Below are positions 27,662-36,561 of a stretch of DNA of 64,000 nt, in pieces; within the stretch, counting starts at the first letter, position 1; every line of letters begins with the position of its first letter. The notes under the pieces are model-generated. The model was not told the origin of the DNA. It ran no database searches and was given only the letters and a program-made list of their open reading frames with translations. The stretch lies in assembly GCF_001570765.1 (NCBI RefSeq), contig NZ_BCSH01000023.1, positions 40,876-104,875 of the forward strand, read 5' to 3'. This stretch comes from Nocardiopsis listeri NBRC 13360. Lineage in GTDB: Bacteria > Actinomycetota > Actinomycetes > Streptosporangiales > Streptosporangiaceae. The translations under genes and the position numbers were made by a program.

Positions 27662-28174
27662 ATGAGTGCGGTCGAGGACGCGCCCTGCAAACTCACGGTC
27701 TGTCGAGGATGCTGCTGCGGCACGAAGAAGAAGGTCCCCGGCGTCGACCACGACGCCCAGCTCGCCCGCCTGAGTGCCATCGACGACCACTCCGCCCGCC
27801 GTGTTCCCGTCCGAACCAGCAAGTGTCTGGGCATCTGTTTCCAGGCCAACGTCGTCGTGGTACAGCCCTCCGCGACGGGCCGCGCCGCCGGTGGCCGACC
27901 CGTCTGGCTCGGGGAGATGGTCGAGGACGACCTGCTGGAATCCGTCGACGACTGGATCTTCGAGGGTGGTCCGGGTCTGTCCCCGCTCCCTGCGGCCTTG
28001 GCGGACCACGTCACCTCCAAGGACGCGAAGAAGCCGAAGAAACGTAAGAAGCCCAAGGACGGCAAGGGCAAGGACGCCAAGGGCAAGGACGCCAAGGCGG
28101 AGAAGAAGAGCAAGAAGGACGGCAAGGACAAGAAGAAGTCCAAGAAGTCCAAGAAGAAGCCGGAGAAGGTCTAG
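27662..28174 (+). CDS. (2Fe-2S) ferredoxin-like protein with lysine-rich tail
   Basis: A 170-aa protein. Residues 1-100 show the thioredoxin-like [2Fe-2S] ferredoxin pattern: TVCRGCCCGT (Cys14, 17, 18, 19) and KCLGICFQANVVVVQP (Cys55, Cys59), then GGRPVWLGEM. The last 56 residues contain 27 lysines, mixed with Asp, Gly and Ser, an extension I do not know from family members. ATG 27662 has a strong GAGGGGGTGGG ribosome-binding site. An iron box just upstream implies derepression during iron limitation, so a role in iron acquisition or reduction of ferric siderophores is plausible. Confidence 0.82.
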   Translation: MSAVEDAPCKLTVCRGCCCGTKKKVPGVDHDAQLARLSAIDDHSARRVPVRTSKCLGICFQANVVVVQPSATGRAAGGRPVWLGEMVEDDLLESVDDWIFEGGPGLSPLPAALADHVTSKDAKKPKKRKKPKDGKGKDAKGKDAKAEKKSKKDGKDKKKSKKSKKKPEKV

Positions 28175-28200
28175 CGCGGTCCGGCGGCACCGGACCGCGC
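28174..28200. terminator. Bidirectional terminator
   Basis: A perfect 11-bp stem (28174-28184 with 28190-28200) and a 5-base loop; it starts at the last base of the TAG stop of the ferredoxin-like gene and lies 10 bases from the convergent ABC exporter stop. Confidence 0.85.
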
Positions 28201-28210
28201 CGTGGAACCG

Positions 28211-30073
28211 TCAGCGACTCTGCGGGGCGAACTGGGTGCGGTACAGCGCCGTGTAGAGGCCACCCGCGTCCAGGAGCTCCTCGTGCGATCCGCGTTCCAG
28301 GATCCGCCCGTCCTCCAGCACGAGGATCTGGTCGGCCTCCCGCACGGTCGCCAACCGGTGCGCGATCACCAGGGAGGTACGTCCCTCCAAGGCCACCGCC
28401 AGGGCCTCTTGGACCGCGGCCTCCGATTCCGAGTCCAAGTGGGCGGTGGCCTCGTCCAAGATCACCACCGACGGTGCCTTCAACAGCAACCGAGCGATCG
28501 CCAACCGTTGCTTCTCGCCCCCGGACAGCCGGTAACCGCGATCTCCCACCATGGTGTCCAGGCCCTGGGGCAGCTGCTCCAAAAGCGTGCCCAGCCGTGC
28601 CATGCGCAGCACCTCGACCAACTCGTCGTCGGTGGCCTCCGGCCGCGCGTAGCGCAGGTTGGCGCCGACGGTGTCGTGGAACAGCTGCGCGTCCTGGGTC
28701 ACCACGCCGATCGCCGAACGCAGGGAGTCACCGGTCGCCTCCCGCAGGTCCAGGCCGCCCACCCGCACCCGCCCCTCGGTCGGGTCGTACAGCCGTGACA
28801 CCAGGTGGGTGAGCGTGCTCTTTCCCGCACCCGAGGGACCGACCAACGCCACCATCCGGCCCGGTTCGGCGTGGAACGACACCCCGCTCAGCACCTGGGT
28901 GTCCTCGTCCTCCTCCGCACGCGGGGCCAGTTCCAGGGAGGCCACCGACGCCCCCGCGGCGCCCGGGTAACGGAAGGAAACCTGGTCGAACTCCACGCTC
29001 AACGGTCCCTCCGGCAACGGCCGGGCGTGCGGATCCTCCTTGATCTGCGGTTCCAGGTCCAGCACCTCGAAGACCCGGTCGAAGGACACCAGGGCGGTCA
29101 TGATCTCCACGTGCACGTTGGACAGGGTGGTCACCGGACCGTACAGCCGTGTCAACAGGGTGGTGAGCGCGACCAGGGTGCCGACCTCGAAGGATCCCCG
29201 TACCGCGAGCAGGCCGCCCGCGCCGTAGACCATCGCCACGGCCAGCGCGGTGATGGTCGAGAGCATGGTGAACAGCAGGCCACCGAACACCGCCTGCCGG
29301 ATCCCCAGATCGCGCACGCGCGCGGCCTTCTCGGAGAACCCGCGGTTCTCCTCGTCCGGACGGCCGTACAGCTTCACCAGCATGGCGCCGCCGACGTTGA
29401 ACCGTTCGGTCATCAGTGAGCTCATCGACGCGTTGTTGTCCATGGCGTCGCGCGAGATGGTCGCGAGTCTGCGGCCCAGCAGTTTCGCGGGCACGATGAA
29501 CAGCGGCACCAGTACCAACGCCAGCAGGGTCACCTGCCAGGACAGGGCCAGCATGGTGATGAGCACGGCCACCACGCTGATGAGGTTGGACACCACCGAC
29601 TGCAGTACCGAGGTGATCGCCCGCTGGGCACCCACCACGTCCGTGTTCAGACGGCTGATCAGCGAACCGGTCTGGGTGCGGGTGAAGAAGGAGATCGACA
29701 TCCGCTGCACGTGGGCGAACACCTGGGTGCGCAGCAGGTAGATGACGCCTTCCCCGATCCGGGACGACAACCACCTGCCGGTCAGGGTGATGACGCCCTC
29801 CATCAGAGCCAGACCACCCGCGGCGACCGCCAACCACACCACCACCGAGGCGTTCCCCGGGATGATCCCCTGATCGATGATGGCTCGCAGCAGCAGGGGA
29901 TTGGCCACCACCACGCCCGCGCCGATCGAGGTGACCAAAAGGAACAGCAGGATCGACCGCCAATGCGGTCGGGCGTACGACAGGATGCGTCGGGTGATAC
30001 CCGGGGGCAGCCTCTGTCCCCGCGCGCTCCCATCGTTGACCAGAGCCCTGTAGGAGGGCCTTCCTGACATCAT
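28211..30073 (-). CDS. ABC exporter, fused membrane and ATPase domains
   Basis: A 620-aa half-transporter: six membrane helices (about 30-320) and an ATPase domain (about 355-610) with Walker A GPSGAGKST, signature LSGGEKQRLAIARLLL and Walker B VVILDEATAHLD. It should work as a homodimer exporting a lipid, peptide or drug; the substrate is unknown. A stretch near residues 375-390 between the domains (about EDEDTQ) is unusually acidic. ATG 30073 is preferred because GAGG lies six bases upstream; ATG 30109 and 30094 are in-frame alternatives. It is divergent from nothing obvious and ends against the shared hairpin. Confidence 0.88.
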   Translation of the reverse strand: MMSGRPSYRALVNDGSARGQRLPPGITRRILSYARPHWRSILLFLLVTSIGAGVVVANPLLLRAIIDQGIIPGNASVVVWLAVAAGGLALMEGVITLTGRWLSSRIGEGVIYLLRTQVFAHVQRMSISFFTRTQTGSLISRLNTDVVGAQRAITSVLQSVVSNLISVVAVLITMLALSWQVTLLALVLVPLFIVPAKLLGRRLATISRDAMDNNASMSSLMTERFNVGGAMLVKLYGRPDEENRGFSEKAARVRDLGIRQAVFGGLLFTMLSTITALAVAMVYGAGGLLAVRGSFEVGTLVALTTLLTRLYGPVTTLSNVHVEIMTALVSFDRVFEVLDLEPQIKEDPHARPLPEGPLSVEFDQVSFRYPGAAGASVASLELAPRAEEDEDTQVLSGVSFHAEPGRMVALVGPSGAGKSTLTHLVSRLYDPTEGRVRVGGLDLREATGDSLRSAIGVVTQDAQLFHDTVGANLRYARPEATDDELVEVLRMARLGTLLEQLPQGLDTMVGDRGYRLSGGEKQRLAIARLLLKAPSVVILDEATAHLDSESEAAVQEALAVALEGRTSLVIAHRLATVREADQILVLEDGRILERGSHEELLDAGGLYTALYRTQFAPQSR

Positions 30074-30179
30074 CGACGGCCTCGTTTCGTACATCGGTTC
30101 GCCACGCATGTGTCAACACCGATGGGGCCGTGCCACTTCCCGAGCAGATGGGGGAGGGGACGGTGGGGAACCGGAGGGT

Positions 30180-30689
30180 TCAGAGCGAGTGCGAGAGGCG
30201 ACCCAACGCCGCCGTGGTGGAGCGGCCCGGGGTGAAGGGCAACTCCCAGGAGCGGGCGCCGAGCGCCTCCGCACCGCGGATCTTGGCCTGGGTGTAGCGA
30301 TCGCCGGCGGTGAAGGCCAGGGCCGCGGGGGCCAGGGGGCGCAGCAGGTCGGCGTAGGCGGCCCAGTCGGCGACCGAGGGGGGACCGTCGATGATGAAGG
30401 AACCGGTCACACAGGCGAGCGCGGCGATGGTCTCGGCCCGTTCTTCGGCCGGGTTGACCGGCCGTTCGGGGCCTTTCCAGGCTCGCACGCGCTCATCGGA
30501 CTCGATGCCCACGACCAAGGGGTGGCCGCGTTCGGCGATGGTGCCAAGGAATCGGATGTGTCCCACGTGCAGTACGTCGAAGACCCCGGTGACCACGACC
30601 GGTCCTTCGAGGGGCTCCGGTCGCTCGAACCAACGAAGAACCAGCGGCGTGGCCGCTTGGTACGCCTCGTCCCTGCCAGATTCCCGCAT
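30180..30689 (-). CDS. Cytidylyltransferase-like nucleotidyltransferase
   Basis: A 169-aa single-domain protein with the nucleotidyltransferase HxGH motif in TGVFDVLHVGHIRFL and a later R-S-T segment (TPGRSTTAAL) equivalent to the ISSTxxR motif. Such domains transfer CMP or AMP to a phosphorylated sugar or alcohol; it resembles the RfaE C-terminal/TagD group, but substrate is unknown and no lipopolysaccharide-type genes are near. ATG 30689 follows a GGGGG stretch; the ORF extends to 30764 with a weaker start. It may be cotranscribed with the ABC exporter, whose start is about 107 bases downstream. Confidence 0.8.
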   Translation of the reverse strand: MRESGRDEAYQAATPLVLRWFERPEPLEGPVVVTGVFDVLHVGHIRFLGTIAERGHPLVVGIESDERVRAWKGPERPVNPAEERAETIAALACVTGSFIIDGPPSVADWAAYADLLRPLAPAALAFTAGDRYTQAKIRGAEALGARSWELPFTPGRSTTAALGRLSHSL

Positions 30690-30916
30690 GTGGCCCCCGT
30701 TCCCTCCATACGACCGAGGGGTGTCCGCGTCCGCTCGCGTGGACGGGCTCACCCGAAAGGTCAACGTACCTGCCGGGCGGGGGTATTCCGCCTCCGGGAG
30801 GGGAACCGAACGGTGTTCACCACGGGTGTGACGGACGTTACCTGGAACCGCGTGAGAGGTATGTGTGTCCCACCACGTGAAGTGTTCGCGAAGTGGAACG
30901 GAAAAGTGGTGCGGCG

Positions 30917-31183
30917 ATGGGTTGGGTGATCCTCATCGAGGAGACGGTCGGATCCGGGCAGTCCATGCGGTGGGGCGTGGGCCGGGTGCAGGGAACCTAT
31001 CCCGAGTGGGAACAGGCGAGGGAGGCCGCGCTGGCTCTGGCCAGGGAGTACGTCCCCAACCACCCCTGGTCGGACAACGGGCGCGAGATCTACCAGACGT
31101 CGGAGGGTTCCTACCTGGTCGACGTCCACGGCGCCACGGCCACGTTCCCCTTCCGGGTCGGCGTCGCCCAACGAGTGGAGTAG
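30917..31183 (+). CDS. Conserved hypothetical protein (88 aa)
   Basis: A short protein starting MGWVILIEETVGSGQSMRWG, with later HPWSDNGREIYQ and YLVDVHGATATFPFRV blocks. I recall similar uncharacterised proteins in actinomycetes, frequently near tRNA-Gly and tig, but no function. It has no membrane segment or cysteine. ATG 30917 is preferred; GTG 30893 is in frame. Downstream lie the tandem repeats next to tRNA-Gly. Confidence 0.75.
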   Translation: MGWVILIEETVGSGQSMRWGVGRVQGTYPEWEQAREAALALAREYVPNHPWSDNGREIYQTSEGSYLVDVHGATATFPFRVGVAQRVE

Positions 31184-31201
31184 ACCCGGCCCCCTGGTGA
31201 A

Positions 31202-31342
31202 GTTCTCCCTGGTGGAACGGCGAAGCGAGCCGGTGTGGTCGGTACGCATGGTTCGTTTCGAGTGGTGCGGGGGTCAGGGGGTCGTTCTCCCTGGTGGAAC
31301 GGCGAAGCGAGCCGGTGTGCTCGGCACACACGGCTCGCTTCG
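31202..31342. repeat. 82-bp tandem repeat with hairpins beside tRNA-Gly
   Basis: A 36-bp block is exactly repeated at 31202-31237 and 31284-31319, offset 82 bases. The next ~35 bases are also alike, differing mostly by C/T or A/G changes. Each copy can fold: CGAAGCGAGCC of the block pairs with CGGCTCGCTTCG (31331-31342) in copy 2, and with a G-U-rich version in copy 1. Copy 2 touches the 3' end of tRNA-Gly. The hairpins may end the tRNA transcript. Confidence 0.85.
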
Positions 31343-31344
31343 AG

Positions 31345-31418
31345 TGGAGCGGGCGACGAGAATCGAACTCGCATGACCAGCTTGGAAGGCTGGGGTTCTA
31401 CCATTGAACTACGCCCGC
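31345..31418 (-). tRNA. tRNA-Gly(UCC)
   Basis: The reverse strand folds into a complete cloverleaf: acceptor GCGGGCG/CGCCCGC, anticodon stem CCAGC/GCTGG with loop CTTCCAA (anticodon TCC), T arm with GTTCGATTC. The 3' discriminator T and CCA are encoded (31345-31348). It reads GGA. Confidence 0.96.
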
Positions 31419-31535
31419 ATGGCTTCAGAGCCCTCGAGTTTCCTCTAGACTCGTCTTGCCGCTGGAGATAAGAGTACAGTCTCCAGGGCGGTGGTCGCAC
31501 ACTCGTTTTCGGATTGGTGTGTCCTCGCCGGGCAA

Positions 31536-31610
31536 CGGGGTGTGGCGCAGCTTGGTTAGCGCGCATGCTTTGGGAGCATGAGGCCGCGGGTTCGAATCCC
31601 GCCACCCCGA
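31536..31610 (+). tRNA. tRNA-Pro(UGG)
   Basis: Acceptor CGGGGTG pairs with CACCCCG; anticodon stem CATGC/GCATG encloses loop TTTGGGA, giving anticodon TGG; the T arm holds GGGTTCGAATCCC. The 3' CCA is not encoded. It is divergent from tRNA-Gly and reads CCA. Confidence 0.97.
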
Positions 31611-31837
31611 CGAAATCTTTCGCGGCCGTCCGGCCTCTCGGCCGGCGGCCGTGGCCCCCTGCGTATCTGCCCTAGACTTGGTGCGATCAGCAGGAAACTG
31701 TAAGTCCCAGCCCGTCGCAGGGCACCCCAGTAGAACGTGGTCTCCACGGTCCGGGGTGCTCGCGTGCATTCGCCGTTCGTGTGGTGCGACTGCGGGCCGA
31801 CGCGGACACCAGCCGGCAAACCTAGGAGTACCGCCCC

Positions 31838-33304
31838 GTGAAGACCGATGTCGAGGAGCTCAGCCCGACCCGGGTCAAGCTGACCATCGAGGTGCCCTTC
31901 GAGGAGCTCGAGCACGCTTTCGACGTGACCTACAAGTCGCTCGCGAAGCAGGTTCGGATCAAGGGCTTCCGCCCGGGCAAGGCACCGGCGCGGCTGATCG
32001 ACCGCTACGTCGGCCGAGGTGCGGTGATCAGCGAAGCGGTCAACCACGCCGTTCCGGAGCTTTACAACGAAGCCATCCAGAAGGAGGAGATCTTCGCGCT
32101 CGGTCAGCCCGACGTGGAGGTCACCAAGCTGGAGGACAACGACGAGCTCGCCTTCACCGCCGAGGTCGACGTTCGCCCCAAGTTCGAGGTGAAGGACTAC
32201 AAGGGCATCGAGGTGACCGTCGACAACGCGGCCGTCACCGATGAGCAGGTCGACGAGCAGATCGGCACCCTGCGCGAGCGCTTCTCCACGCTCGTTGGCG
32301 CCGACCGTCCGATCGAGGACGGGGACCACCTGTCCATCGACCTGGCGGCCTCCATCGATGGTGAGAAGCTCGAGGACGTGGCCGTGAGCGGCTACTCCTA
32401 CGAGGTCGGCACCAACACCATGTTGGAGGGCCTCGACGAGACCTTGCGCGGCATGGAGGCCGATGGCGAGGCCACCTTCAAGACCACCCTGGTGGGTGGC
32501 GACCATGAGGGCGAGGAAGCCGACGTCACCGTCACCGTGCACTCGGTCAAGGTGAAGGAGCTGCCGGAGCTGGACGATGAGTTCGCCCAGCTGGCTTCGG
32601 AGTTCGACACCATCGACGAGCTGCGCGACGACGTGCGCAAGCGCATGGCCGACGTGCGTCGCATGCAGCAGCTCTCCGCCGCCCGCGACAAGGCGCTGGA
32701 GAAGCTCATCGAGTCCGTCGAGGTGCCGCTGCCCGACGCGGTCGTCGACGAGGAGATCACCCGTCGTCGCCAGAGCCTTGAGCAGCAGCTCGCCCAGAGC
32801 GGTCTGACCAAGGAGGCCTACCTCGAGTCGCAGGAGAAGACCGAGGAGGAGTTCGAGGAGGAGCTGAAGACCGGCGCCAACTCGGCGGTCAAGGCCGGCT
32901 TCATCCTCGACCAGCTGGCCCTCCAGGAGGACCTGAGCGCCGACCAGGGCGAGCTCAGCCAGTACGTGTTCGAGCAGGCCCAGCGCATGGGCGTCAGCCC
33001 GGACCAGCTGGCCCAGCACCTGGTCGAGTCGAACCAGATCCGCGTCGCCTTCACCGAGGTCGTCCGCGGCAAGGCCATGGACCTGGTCCTGGCCGACGCC
33101 AAGGTGACCGATGAGGACGGCAACGTCATCGAGACCCCGCAGGTCGAGGCGGCCGACGACACCGACGTGGTAGAGGACGCGGCCAAGGCCGCCGCCGCCG
33201 CCGCCACCGAGGACGTCGAGGTCGTCGAGACCGTCGAGGTCGTCGAAGACGACGCCGCCGAGTCGGAGAAGGCCGACGAGAACGCCAAGGACGACAGCAA
33301 GTAG
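31838..33304 (+). CDS. tig: Trigger factor
   Basis: A 488-aa ribosome-associated chaperone and peptidyl-prolyl isomerase. The N-terminal ribosome-binding domain has the FRPGKAPARLIDRYVGR signature (GFRPGK), followed by the FKBP domain (about 165-245) and the helical C-terminal cradle. The last 55 residues are an acidic, alanine/valine-rich extension beyond the usual core. GTG 31838 has AGGAG upstream. It lies just before the clpP operon, the usual actinobacterial layout. The leader carries a small hairpin (31723-31758). Confidence 0.96.
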   Translation: MKTDVEELSPTRVKLTIEVPFEELEHAFDVTYKSLAKQVRIKGFRPGKAPARLIDRYVGRGAVISEAVNHAVPELYNEAIQKEEIFALGQPDVEVTKLEDNDELAFTAEVDVRPKFEVKDYKGIEVTVDNAAVTDEQVDEQIGTLRERFSTLVGADRPIEDGDHLSIDLAASIDGEKLEDVAVSGYSYEVGTNTMLEGLDETLRGMEADGEATFKTTLVGGDHEGEEADVTVTVHSVKVKELPELDDEFAQLASEFDTIDELRDDVRKRMADVRRMQQLSAARDKALEKLIESVEVPLPDAVVDEEITRRRQSLEQQLAQSGLTKEAYLESQEKTEEEFEEELKTGANSAVKAGFILDQLALQEDLSADQGELSQYVFEQAQRMGVSPDQLAQHLVESNQIRVAFTEVVRGKAMDLVLADAKVTDEDGNVIETPQVEAADDTDVVEDAAKAAAAAATEDVEVVETVEVVEDDAAESEKADENAKDDSK

Positions 33305-33327
33305 TCCTTCGGTCCGTAGCGTTCGCG

Positions 33328-33367
33328 CGGGCCCCGGACGACCCGGAACCGGGTCGTCCGGGGCCCG
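33328..33367 (+). terminator. Terminator after tig
   Basis: A perfect 19-bp stem (33328-33346 with 33349-33367), the longest in the window, followed by a T-rich run at 33371-33376. Confidence 0.93.
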
Positions 33368-33422
33368 TGGTGTTTTGTTCGCTGCTAGGAGAAAAGGTGT
33401 CTTCCACCCCTCCCGCACCCTG

Positions 33423-33436
33423 CGCTCAAAGCGAAC
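33423..33436. promoter_or_regulatory. ClgR-like operator before clpP1
   Basis: CGCTCAAAGCGAAC fits the core of the published ClgR binding pattern (CGCYNANRGCG followed by WWS) as I recall it. It lies about 80 bases ahead of clpP1. ClgR activates clp protease genes in actinobacteria and is itself a protease substrate. Confidence 0.6.
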
Positions 33437-33513
33437 AGGGACGTTATACGGACGAGCCCGACGCCCAGCGGCGTTAGTGTCGCTGTATCGCAACCGTTTC
33501 GATTCCGGAGCAG

Positions 33514-34140
33514 GTGACGAGAGTGCCGCCGACCTTTGATGAGTCCCCGGGATTCGACGCTCGTACGTCGGACCCGCAACTTTCCCCTTTTATTGAGCAG
33601 ACGCCTCAGCGCCTGTTGCGCCAGCGAATCGTGTTCCTCGGCCAACAGGTCGACGACGACATCGCCAACCGCCTTGTCGGTGAGCTCCTGCTGCTGTCCG
33701 CCGAGGACCGCCAGCGGGACATCACCATGTACATCAACTCGCCGGGTGGTTCCGTGACGGCGGGCATGGCGATCTATGACGTCATGCAGTACATCCCCAA
33801 CGACGTTCGTACCGTGGGTATCGGTATGGCCGCGTCCATGGGGCAGATGCTTCTGTGCGCCGGTGCGGCCGGTAAGCGTTACGCGCTGCCGCACACCCGC
33901 GTCATGATGCACCAGCCGTCCGGTGGCATCGGGGGCACCGCCTCCGACATCCGGATCCTGGCGGACCAGCTGCTCTACGTGAAGAAGATGTTCATCACGA
34001 AGATCTCCGAGCACACCGGGCAGACGGTCGAGCAGATCGAGAAGGACGCCGACCGGGACCGTTGGTTCACGGCCCAGGAGTCGCTGGAGTACGGCTTCAT
34101 CGACGAGGTGCTCGAAGGCACCCTCGATGTGACCAGTTGA
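33514..34140 (+). CDS. clpP1: ATP-dependent Clp protease proteolytic subunit 1
   Basis: A 208-aa ClpP peptidase. The triad is Ser108 in GMAASMGQM, His133 in MMHQPSGG and Asp182, with spacing equal to Escherichia coli ClpP. In actinobacteria ClpP1 and ClpP2 form a mixed double ring fed by ClpX or ClpC. A short N-terminal propeptide (about 15-25 residues) is typical. GTG 33514 follows GGAG; GTG 33523 is an alternative. The pair clpP1-clpP2 is separated by 60 bases and likely cotranscribed under ClgR control. Confidence 0.96.
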   Translation: MTRVPPTFDESPGFDARTSDPQLSPFIEQTPQRLLRQRIVFLGQQVDDDIANRLVGELLLLSAEDRQRDITMYINSPGGSVTAGMAIYDVMQYIPNDVRTVGIGMAASMGQMLLCAGAAGKRYALPHTRVMMHQPSGGIGGTASDIRILADQLLYVKKMFITKISEHTGQTVEQIEKDADRDRWFTAQESLEYGFIDEVLEGTLDVTS

Positions 34141-34200
34141 CCGTACTCAGTGCTGTCCTGACCCAGTCCATGGATCGGCGTAGTGCGTGGAAGGCGTGAA

Positions 34201-34857
34201 ATGACCGAGTTCAACCCCAGTCTGATCGGCGGCGCGGCCTCGATGGCTCCCCAGAGCCGCTACGTGCTGCCGTCCTACGTGGAGCGCACGTCGTACGGCG
34301 TCAAGGAGATGAATCCGTACAACAAGCTCTTCGAGGAGCGGATCATCTTCGTCGGCGTGCAGATCGACGATGTCTCCGCGAACGACTTGATGGCCCAGCT
34401 CATCACCTTGGAGCAGCTCGACTCCGAGCGGGACATCCAGATGTACATCAATTCGCCGGGTGGTTCCTTCACCTCCCTCATGGCGATCTACGACACCATG
34501 CAGTTCGTGCGCCCCGACATCCAGACGGTGTGCATCGGACAGGCCGCGTCGGCCGCCGCGATCCTGCTGGCGGGCGGCACCAAGGGCAAGCGCGGCGCGC
34601 TGCCCAACGCCCGCATGATGATCCACCAGCCCGCCACCGAGGGCATGCACGGCCAGGCCAGTGACATCGAGATCCAGGCCAACGAGATCACCCGGATCCG
34701 GCAGCAGCTGGAGACGACCCTGGCCAATCACACGGGTCGCTCGCCCGAGCAGGTGTCCAAGGACATCGAGCGCGACAAGATCCTCACCGCGGAGGAGGCC
34801 GTCGAGTACGGTCTCATCGACTTCGTGTTGCCCTACCGCAAGGCTTCCCAGAAGTAG
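34201..34857 (+). CDS. clpP2: ATP-dependent Clp protease proteolytic subunit 2
   Basis: A 218-aa ClpP paralogue with Ser117 in [11 protein letters not shown], His142 in IHQPATEG and Asp192. The AASAA surroundings of the serine are those of the actinobacterial ClpP2 type that docks the ATPase. The N-terminal ~35 residues include a likely processed propeptide. ATG 34201 has GGAAGG upstream. After the gene lie two large hairpin structures before clpX, so clpX probably has a separate promoter. Confidence 0.96.
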   Translation: MTEFNPSLIGGAASMAPQSRYVLPSYVERTSYGVKEMNPYNKLFEERIIFVGVQIDDVSANDLMAQLITLEQLDSERDIQMYINSPGGSFTSLMAIYDTMQFVRPDIQTVCIGQAASAAAILLAGGTKGKRGALPNARMMIHQPATEGMHGQASDIEIQANEITRIRQQLETTLANHTGRSPEQVSKDIERDKILTAEEAVEYGLIDFVLPYRKASQK

Positions 34858-34864
34858 GGCACTC

Positions 34865-35005
34865 GCCGGAGAAACCCCGAGCCGAACCGGACTCCACGCA
34901 TTCGCGTGGGTGTTCCGGTAGGGGTTCTCCGGCCTTGTAAAGCATGCGCCGGACCGGTTCGGGACCCGCCTGGAACAACCCGGTGGTGAAGCCGGTCCGG
35001 TTTTT
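34865..35005 (+). terminator. Nested hairpin and intrinsic terminator, clpP2/clpX
   Basis: The first structure (34865-34878 with 34921-34933, one bulge) encloses ACCGGA/TCCGGT and CCACGC/GCGTGG stems. The second pairs 34949-34957 with 34992-35000 and is directly followed by TTTTT (35001-35005). The second is a good intrinsic terminator; the first may be a regulatory or processing structure. Confidence 0.75.
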
Positions 35006-35151
35006 CGCTTACCCTGGCGGGGAGCGACACACAGATCGCCCCGTTCGTGACCGGTCGGTCGTGGACGGAAGATTCACGGGAGTTCGCTTCCGTGCCGTCC
35101 GACGCGAAACGCGTCGGGGGCGGGGCGGCCTTAGTTTTGAGGAGTGGCTGG

Positions 35152-36429
35152 GTGGCACGCATCGGCGACGGCGGGGACCTGCTGAAGTGCTCATTCTGCG
35201 GTAAGAGCCAGAAGCAGGTGAAAAAGCTCATCGCGGGCCCCGGCGTATACATCTGCGATGAGTGCATCGATCTGTGCAACGAGATCATCGAAGAGGAACT
35301 CGCCGACGCCACCGAGCTCACGTGGGATTCCCTTCCCAAGCCGCGGGAGATCTTCGACTTCCTCGACTCCTACGTGATCGGTCAGGAGCAGGCGAAGAAG
35401 GCCCTGTCGGTGGCGGTGTACAACCACTACAAGCGGGTCCGTTCCGAGGGTGACCGTCCCGGTGACGAGGACGTGGAGATCGCCAAGTCCAACATCCTGT
35501 TGCTGGGTCCGACCGGTTCGGGCAAGACCCTGCTGGCGCAGACCCTCGCCAAGATCCTGAACGTTCCCTTCGCCATCGCCGACGCCACGGCGCTGACCGA
35601 GGCCGGTTACGTCGGCGAGGACGTCGAGAACATTCTCCTGAAGCTGATCCAGGCCGCGGACTACGACGTCAAGAAGGCCGAGACCGGGATCATCTACATC
35701 GACGAGGTCGACAAGGTCGCCCGTAAGAGCGAGAACCCGTCGATCACCCGGGACGTTTCCGGGGAGGGTGTGCAGCAGGCGCTGCTGAAGATCCTGGAGG
35801 GCACCACCGCGAGTGTTCCGCCGCAGGGTGGCCGCAAGCACCCGCACCAGGAGTTCATCCAGATCGACACCACCAACGTGCTGTTCATCTGTGGTGGCGC
35901 CTTCGCCGGGCTGGAGCAGCTCATCGAGTCCCGTACCGGGCAGCAGGGCATGGGCTTCAACGCCGTGCTGCGGCCCAAGACCGAGGACTCGGAGCGGGCG
36001 CTGTTCGGCGAGGTCATGCCGGAGGACCTGCTCAAGTTCGGGATGATCCCGGAGTTCATCGGTCGTCTGCCGGTGATCACCAGCGTGCACAACCTGGACA
36101 AGGCCGCGCTGATCCAGATCCTCACCGAACCGCGCAACGCCCTGGTCAAGCAGTACCAGCGGCTGTTCGAGCTGGACAACGTGGAGCTGGAGTTCACCCA
36201 GGACGCGTTGGAGGCCATCGCCGAGCAGGGCATCATCCGCGGTACCGGTGCCCGTGGTCTGCGCGCCATCATCGAGGAGGTCCTGCTCTCGGTGATGTAC
36301 GAGGTGCCCAGCCGGGAGGACGTCGGCCAGGTGATCATCACGCGCGAGTCGGTGGAGCAGCACGTGAATCCGACGATCGTCCCGCGCCGCAAGCCGGAGG
36401 ACGACGATCGTCAGGAGAAGTCGGCCTGA
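35152..36429 (+). CDS. clpX: ATP-dependent Clp protease ATPase subunit ClpX
   Basis: A 425-aa AAA+ unfoldase. The N-terminal zinc-binding domain has Cys13, Cys16, Cys35 and Cys38; Walker A GPTGSGKT is at 119-126; IYIDEVDK is Walker B; the IGF-like loop for ClpP docking falls in the expected region. It unfolds tagged proteins and passes them to ClpP1P2. GTG 35152 ([18 protein letters not shown]) has a GAGGAG ribosome-binding site eight bases upstream; the longer open frame from 35047 is not supported. Confidence 0.97.
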   Translation: MARIGDGGDLLKCSFCGKSQKQVKKLIAGPGVYICDECIDLCNEIIEEELADATELTWDSLPKPREIFDFLDSYVIGQEQAKKALSVAVYNHYKRVRSEGDRPGDEDVEIAKSNILLLGPTGSGKTLLAQTLAKILNVPFAIADATALTEAGYVGEDVENILLKLIQAADYDVKKAETGIIYIDEVDKVARKSENPSITRDVSGEGVQQALLKILEGTTASVPPQGGRKHPHQEFIQIDTTNVLFICGGAFAGLEQLIESRTGQQGMGFNAVLRPKTEDSERALFGEVMPEDLLKFGMIPEFIGRLPVITSVHNLDKAALIQILTEPRNALVKQYQRLFELDNVELEFTQDALEAIAEQGIIRGTGARGLRAIIEEVLLSVMYEVPSREDVGQVIITRESVEQHVNPTIVPRRKPEDDDRQEKSA

Positions 36430-36460
36430 TCGATCCCGTGCGGCCCTGAACCGCTCCTGC

Positions 36461-36504
36461 ACGACAAGGGGCGCCCTCGCCTTCGAGCGAGGGCGCCCCG
36501 TCGT
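36461..36504. terminator. Bidirectional terminator, clpX/DUF305
   Basis: A 13-bp perfect GC stem (36468-36480 with 36487-36499) with loop CTTCGA, extended by ACGAC/GTCGT across a two-base bulge, between convergent genes. Confidence 0.9.
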
Positions 36505-36561
36505 GTGTGCGACCGCCTGGGGCCCGGGCCGCCCCGGGGGAGGTGTGCGGTCCCGGGAGGA

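Noticed and set aside
31202..31342. CRISPR array or phage attachment array at tRNA-Gly
   Set aside because: Only two repeat units of irregular similarity, no spacer pattern, no cas or integrase gene nearby.
31556..33493. 645-aa minus-strand ORF opposite tig
   Set aside because: Repetitive leucine/valine/glycine translation typical of antisense to an acidic gene; it also runs into tRNA-Pro.
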